DNA of 22,153 nucleotides from an uncultured Bacilli bacterium (GTDB taxonomy: Bacteria > Bacillota_I > Bacilli_A > RF39 > UBA660): contig CAKOQK010000020.1 of the NCBI GenBank assembly GCA_934101225.1, forward strand, positions 1 to 22,153. The letters are read 5' to 3'. Numbering within the stretch: position 1 is the stretch's first letter; every line of letters begins with the position of its first letter. The notes beneath the pieces were generated by a model that searched no databases, was not told the origin of the DNA, and saw nothing but the letters and a program-made list of their open reading frames with translations. This document shows positions 21,564-22,153 of the stretch, piece by piece. A program made the position numbers and the translations under genes.

Positions 21564-22153
21564 ATGAACAAATATTATATGTGTATTGATTTAAAAAGTT
21601 TTTATGCATCAGTTGAATGTGTTGAAAGACACTTAGATCCGTTAAACACTAATTTAGTTGTTGCAGATAAAAGTAGAACTGAAAAAACTGTATGTCTTGC
21701 TATAACTCCTAGTTTAAAACAGTATGGATTAGGAGGTAGAGCAAGATTATTTGAAGTTGTTCAAAAAGTTAAAGAAGTTAATAACCAAAGAAGAAGAGAA
21801 AATAATTATAGACAATTTAAAGGTAAATCTTATCTTGATAGTGAGCTTAAAAAGAATAAAACTTTAGAACTAGATTATTTAATAGCAATCCCACAAATGA
21901 AAAAATACATGATTTATAGTACTAAAATATATAATATTTATTTAAAATATTTAGCACCAGAAGATATATTTCCCTATTCAATTGATGAAGTATTTTGTGA
22001 TATTACAAATTATTTAAAATTTTATAAAAAAACACCTGAGGAACTCGCAACAACTATTATTAAAGATGTTTATAACGAAACAGGGATAACAGCAACAGCA
22101 GGAATAGGAACTAATATGTATTTAGCTAAAATAGCTATGGATATAGTTGCCAA
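21564..22153 (+). CDS. Y-family DNA polymerase (UvrX/UmuC-like), 3' end beyond the window
   Basis: The frame is open from the ATG at 21564 to the window edge (196 codons). Translesion polymerase features are visible: IDLKSFYASVECVER with the catalytic Asp and the aromatic next to the steric gate, and YSIDEVFCDIT with the second catalytic Asp-Glu pair, then TGITATAGIGTNMYLAKIAMD. Between them is a long insertion with RRRENNYRQFKGKSYL, typical of the Firmicutes UvrX/YqjW-like branch rather than chromosomal DinB/Pol IV. An in-frame GTG at 21555 coincides with the predicted +1, and neither start has a clear Shine-Dalgarno. It has its own promoter with an embedded palindrome. Error-prone repair after damage is the expected role. 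Confidence 0.92.
   Translation, partial: MNKYYMCIDLKSFYASVECVERHLDPLNTNLVVADKSRTEKTVCLAITPSLKQYGLGGRARLFEVVQKVKEVNNQRRRENNYRQFKGKSYLDSELKKNKTLELDYLIAIPQMKKYMIYSTKIYNIYLKYLAPEDIFPYSIDEVFCDITNYLKFYKKTPEELATTIIKDVYNETGITATAGIGTNMYLAKIAMDIVA

Noticed and set aside
1..22153. CRISPR array, tRNA/rRNA genes, insertion sequence ends
   Set aside because: I found no regularly spaced repeats, no tRNA-like cloverleaf or rRNA sequence, and no terminal inverted repeats with a transposase. The Rpn-like gene alone is not evidence of an insertion sequence.

Overview
This window is strongly AT-rich, with Arg written mostly as AGA. TGA is a stop codon (ends of proS and rlmN) and Trp is TGG, so it uses the standard bacterial code, not the mycoplasma code. 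PASTA-kinase, sortase and LPXTG-type surface genes point to a monoderm, wall-bearing low-GC Bacillota. The rlmN-prpC-prkC-rsgA-rpe order is the Bacillus-type order. Short gaps, overlapping genes, a phosphoketolase and terminators built into stop codons suggest a host-associated, reduced-genome Bacilli/Erysipelotrichia- or RF39-like lineage. The lineage is inference; the code, gene order and architecture are read directly.

Layout. (1) 1-2077: the tail of an unidentified gene closed by a hairpin terminator, a solitary Rpn/PD-(D/E)XK-type nuclease, a small [4Fe-4S] ferredoxin on the minus strand, and a tail-anchored acidic protein of unknown role. (2) 2078-7196: a cell-surface island. A strong promoter drives a thioester-domain adhesin with two SpaA/Cna-B-like domains and a VPKTG sorting signal, then an overlapping sortase with no Arg after its catalytic Cys, then a five-TM protein. 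Convergent to these lies a 542-residue protein carrying a class B-type sortase behind a large unrecognised cytoplasmic domain. (3) 7203-14450: housekeeping genes: proS, a 37-aa membrane microprotein, a SpoVIF-family protein, then rlmN-prpC-prkC-rsgA-rpe with every junction overlapping. (4) 14472-17565: a minus-strand multi-pass membrane protein (GT-C/PTPS-related type) and a divergent HTH-metallophosphoesterase fusion. (5) 17634-20076: a 30-aa membrane microprotein and phosphoketolase xfp. (6) 20116-22153: an MqsA-like HTH gene without the zinc finger, dinD, and a Y-family DNA polymerase that runs off the window. The two promoters of this last block each carry a 12-bp perfect palindrome centred on CAATTG.

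How the genes fit together. PrpC and PrkC are the phosphatase/kinase pair sensing cell-wall fragments; RlmN and RsgA act on the ribosome; Rpe and Xfp connect pentose phosphates to acetyl-phosphate. The surface island should display a covalently anchored adhesin able to form covalent bonds to host or matrix targets. The final block looks like a DNA-damage module. A recurring arrangement, an extended -10 whose expected +1 falls on a GTG or ATG start with no Shine-Dalgarno (sortase gene at 7196, rlmN, Y-polymerase), suggests leaderless initiation for a subset of genes.
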